From: Haloterrigena turkmenica DSM 5511
Lineage (GTDB): Archaea > Halobacteriota > Halobacteria > Halobacteriales > Natrialbaceae
Direction of reading: 5' to 3'
DNA: 64,000 nucleotides
Assembly: GCF_000025325.1 (NCBI RefSeq)
Contig: NC_013744.1
Coordinates: forward strand, 248,001 to 312,000
Shown here: piece by piece, positions 62,218 to 64,000 of the stretch
Position numbering within the stretch: the first letter of the stretch is position 1
Layout: every line of letters begins with the position of its first letter
Made by a program: the position numbers and the translations under genes
Notes under the pieces: generated by a model
Databases searched by the model: none
The model's input: the letters and a program-made list of their open reading frames with translations, nothing else
Told to the model about the DNA's origin: nothing

Positions 62218-63591
62218 ATGAAATCCATCAATCCAGCAACTGAGGAAGTCCTCGCAACGTACAAAGAAGATGACACCGGAACGGTCTACGCTCAGCTAGA
62301 TACGGCTCGGGAAGCTTTCGAATCGTGGTCTGAGAGATCGGTTTCCAGCCGAGAACGTTTATTAGCAAACGTCGCTGATGTACTGCGCGAAAACATTGAT
62401 AAATATGCGAAACAGATAACCATAGAAGTAGGGAAACCGCTCGATCAGGCGGTTTCCGAGATCGAGAAATGTGTATGGGTATGTAATTACTATTCCCAGC
62501 ATTCATCCGAATATCTACAGAATGAACATATCGGCACTGAACCGGGGGCGAAGACGTATGTCTCGTATGAACCACTGGGGGCTATCTTGGCAATAATGCC
62601 GTGGAACTATCCATTTTGGCAAGTATTCCGATTTGCAGCCCCCCATATTACGTCCGGTAACGTTGCTATCTTAAAGCATTCTCCGAACGTATTTGGCTGT
62701 GCACAGGCCATCGAAGACATCTTTGAAGAAGCAGGTTATCCGGACGGTGTCTTCACATCAGTCCAAGTGTCTGTAAATCAGGTTTCGGATATCATCGAAG
62801 ACGATCGAGTCAGGGCAGTTACACTGACCGGCAGCACACGGGCGGGCAAGGAGGTGGCAACGATAAGTGGCCGTGAGCTCAAACCAACCGTTTTCGAACT
62901 CGGGGGGAGTGATCCCTTTGTTGTCCTAGATGATGCTCCAGTCGAACGCGCAGCCGAAGTCGGTGCGACAGCACGAACTCAGAACGCCGGTCAGTCTTGT
63001 ATCGCAGCGAAACGATTTATCGTTCACGAGACGGTCTTCGATGAATTTCTCGAGCGATTAACGACGGAATTTAAAGCACTTACTATCGGCGATCCGACCG
63101 ACGTGGAAACGGACGTCGGTCCCCTGGCGAGAGAAGACCTACTCGAAACACTCCACGACCAGGTGATGACGTCTGTCGACGCTGGAGCGACCTTGCATCT
63201 GGGCGGTGAACCGCTCGATCAATCGGGATACTTCTACCCGCCCACAATCTTGGTCGACGTTCCCGATGAAACGCCCGCAGCGACCGAAGAACTATTCGGA
63301 CCCGTCGCTACTGTGTTCAAGGTCGAAAGCGAACGGGAAGCACTTCGAATTGCGAACGATACTCAGTACGGACTCGGTGCAAGCGTTTGGACAACGAACA
63401 CGGATCGCGGCGAATCCGTTGCTCAAGAGCTCGAAGCCGGGAACGTGTTCGTAAATCAGCTCGTCAAGTCTGATCCTCGAGTCCCATTTAGCGGGGTGAA
63501 GGATTCGGGTTATGGAACAGAGCTTTCGCGACATGGGATCCACGAGTTCGTGAATAAGAAGACGATATGGATCGAAGGACAAGGTGAATAA
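62218..63591 (+). CDS. Semialdehyde dehydrogenase (aldehyde dehydrogenase family)
   Basis: 457 residues from MKSINPATEEVLATY, the usual start and length for compact succinate-semialdehyde dehydrogenases of the YneI/GabD2 type. Cofactor-site Lys153 in ILKHSPNV, LTGSTRAGKEV (203-213), base Glu227 in FELGGSDPF and nucleophile Cys261 in NAGQSCIAAKRF. It would oxidise the semialdehyde made by the divergent aminotransferase, likely succinic semialdehyde to succinate. A longer start eleven codons upstream would overlap the inverted repeat and is less likely. Confidence 0.9.
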   Translation: MKSINPATEEVLATYKEDDTGTVYAQLDTAREAFESWSERSVSSRERLLANVADVLRENIDKYAKQITIEVGKPLDQAVSEIEKCVWVCNYYSQHSSEYLQNEHIGTEPGAKTYVSYEPLGAILAIMPWNYPFWQVFRFAAPHITSGNVAILKHSPNVFGCAQAIEDIFEEAGYPDGVFTSVQVSVNQVSDIIEDDRVRAVTLTGSTRAGKEVATISGRELKPTVFELGGSDPFVVLDDAPVERAAEVGATARTQNAGQSCIAAKRFIVHETVFDEFLERLTTEFKALTIGDPTDVETDVGPLAREDLLETLHDQVMTSVDAGATLHLGGEPLDQSGYFYPPTILVDVPDETPAATEELFGPVATVFKVESEREALRIANDTQYGLGASVWTTNTDRGESVAQELEAGNVFVNQLVKSDPRVPFSGVKDSGYGTELSRHGIHEFVNKKTIWIEGQGE

Positions 63592-63611
63592 AAGAAGATA
63601 ATCGGCGTCTG

Positions 63612-64000
63612 TTACGTATCGCTCTCTGATTTATCCGTAATGGACTCGACTAACGTCTCATACTCGAAGTCATTGATCGGATTCGGTTCATCTTTGACGG
63701 TTGAAATAACGAATTTCGAACTAGTTCGTTGTATCTCGTCGATGGCCTCGTATTCCTCAACGAGAGACTCGACCATTTCTCGATTGGGCACGTGAGATAT
63801 GACTATGAAGTCGGTGTCACCCATCGTGAAATACACCTGGTTGACACCCTCGATCTCGGCTAGTTTCTCACCGACGGACTCGTGGTATCCTTCAGCGAAC
63901 TCTGCATAAATTTCACTGATAAGCGTCAACGACAGTCCGGCCTTCTCGAGATCGAGATCATAAAGATCATTCTTTAAAATCCCATTTTCACGGAGTTGGC
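63612..64000 (-). CDS. Lrp/AsnC-family regulator, partial at window edge
   Basis: About 129 codons seen; the frame stays open to the edge (QLRENGILKNDLYDLDLEKA ahead of GLSLTLISEIYAEF). The first part is the end of an AsnC-type helix-turn-helix domain, and the rest is the RAM ligand-binding domain (EIEGVNQVYFTMGDTDFIVI, then IDEIQRTSSKFVISTVKDEP). It converges with the dehydrogenase gene. It is the obvious candidate to regulate the catabolic genes in response to an amino acid. Confidence 0.85.
   Translation of the reverse strand, partial: QLRENGILKNDLYDLDLEKAGLSLTLISEIYAEFAEGYHESVGEKLAEIEGVNQVYFTMGDTDFIVISHVPNREMVESLVEEYEAIDEIQRTSSKFVISTVKDEPNPINDFEYETLVESITDKSESDT

Noticed and set aside
1-64000. 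CRISPR array
   Set aside because: No regularly spaced identical repeats with unique spacers; the repeats found are dispersed and few.
1-64000. tRNA or rRNA genes
   Set aside because: No cloverleaf-like sequence with a conserved TTCRANYC arm and no rRNA stretch recognised by eye; a covariance search was not possible.

Overview
The window is haloarchaeal DNA. Its proteins are acidic and rich in Asp and Glu. It carries family types typical of Halobacteria: HTH_10/Bat and FilR1-type regulators, a cupredoxin lipoprotein, twin-arginine exported enzymes and many ISH-type transposon remnants. TATA-like boxes lie 25-35 bases before many starts, and Shine-Dalgarno sites are rare, which suggests many leaderless transcripts. 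The density of broken genes and repeats suggests an accessory region of a chromosome or a megaplasmid; I cannot name the species.

Layout. 1-3500: remnant of a PIN-like gene, a dicarboxylate symporter and an unknown protein. 4000-11300: two methyltransferases and an alpha/beta-hydrolase homologue without its nucleophile under a FilR1-type regulator, a tandem pair of duplicated hydrolases, a second regulator and a Tat-exported DUF1330 protein, with short repeats between them. 11900-15150: operon of multicopper oxidase, ZIP metal transporter and cupredoxin behind a perfect palindrome. 15400-24500: acyl-CoA synthetase, aldehyde dehydrogenase operon, an aldehyde dehydrogenase pseudogene and an exported GH31 glycosidase. 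24700-29900: IS remnants, a toxin-antitoxin pair, a flavin monooxygenase carrying several palindromes, and a chimeric pseudogene (FAD oxidase fused to a FilR1 regulator). 30100-36000: third FilR1 regulator divergent from a SnoaL-FAD oxidase fusion, an ACR3/bile-acid-type transporter, SelT/W-like and glutaredoxin-like redox genes, DoxX and an HxlR regulator. 36000-42200: four copies of a winged-helix gene exist in the window (three here, one at 17.3 kb), none clearly complete; also a CaCA exchanger, an aldolase and an amidohydrolase pseudogene.

42200-51600 is an amino-acid catabolic block. hutU, hutG, hutI and hutH overlap end to end and would convert histidine to glutamate. An NhaC-type antiporter and glutamate dehydrogenase follow on the same strand, and an HTH_10 regulator is divergent. 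52000-59600 holds an exported superoxide dismutase, an IS6-family element, integrase remnants, a multi-PAS histidine kinase, a second toxin-antitoxin pair and plasmid-type fragments. 59700-64000 encodes an agmatinase/guanidinobutyrase-type ureohydrolase, a class III aminotransferase, a semialdehyde dehydrogenase and an Lrp/AsnC regulator cut by the window edge; together they fit a route from a guanidino compound through an amino acid such as GABA to succinate.

No rRNA, tRNA or CRISPR array was recognised.
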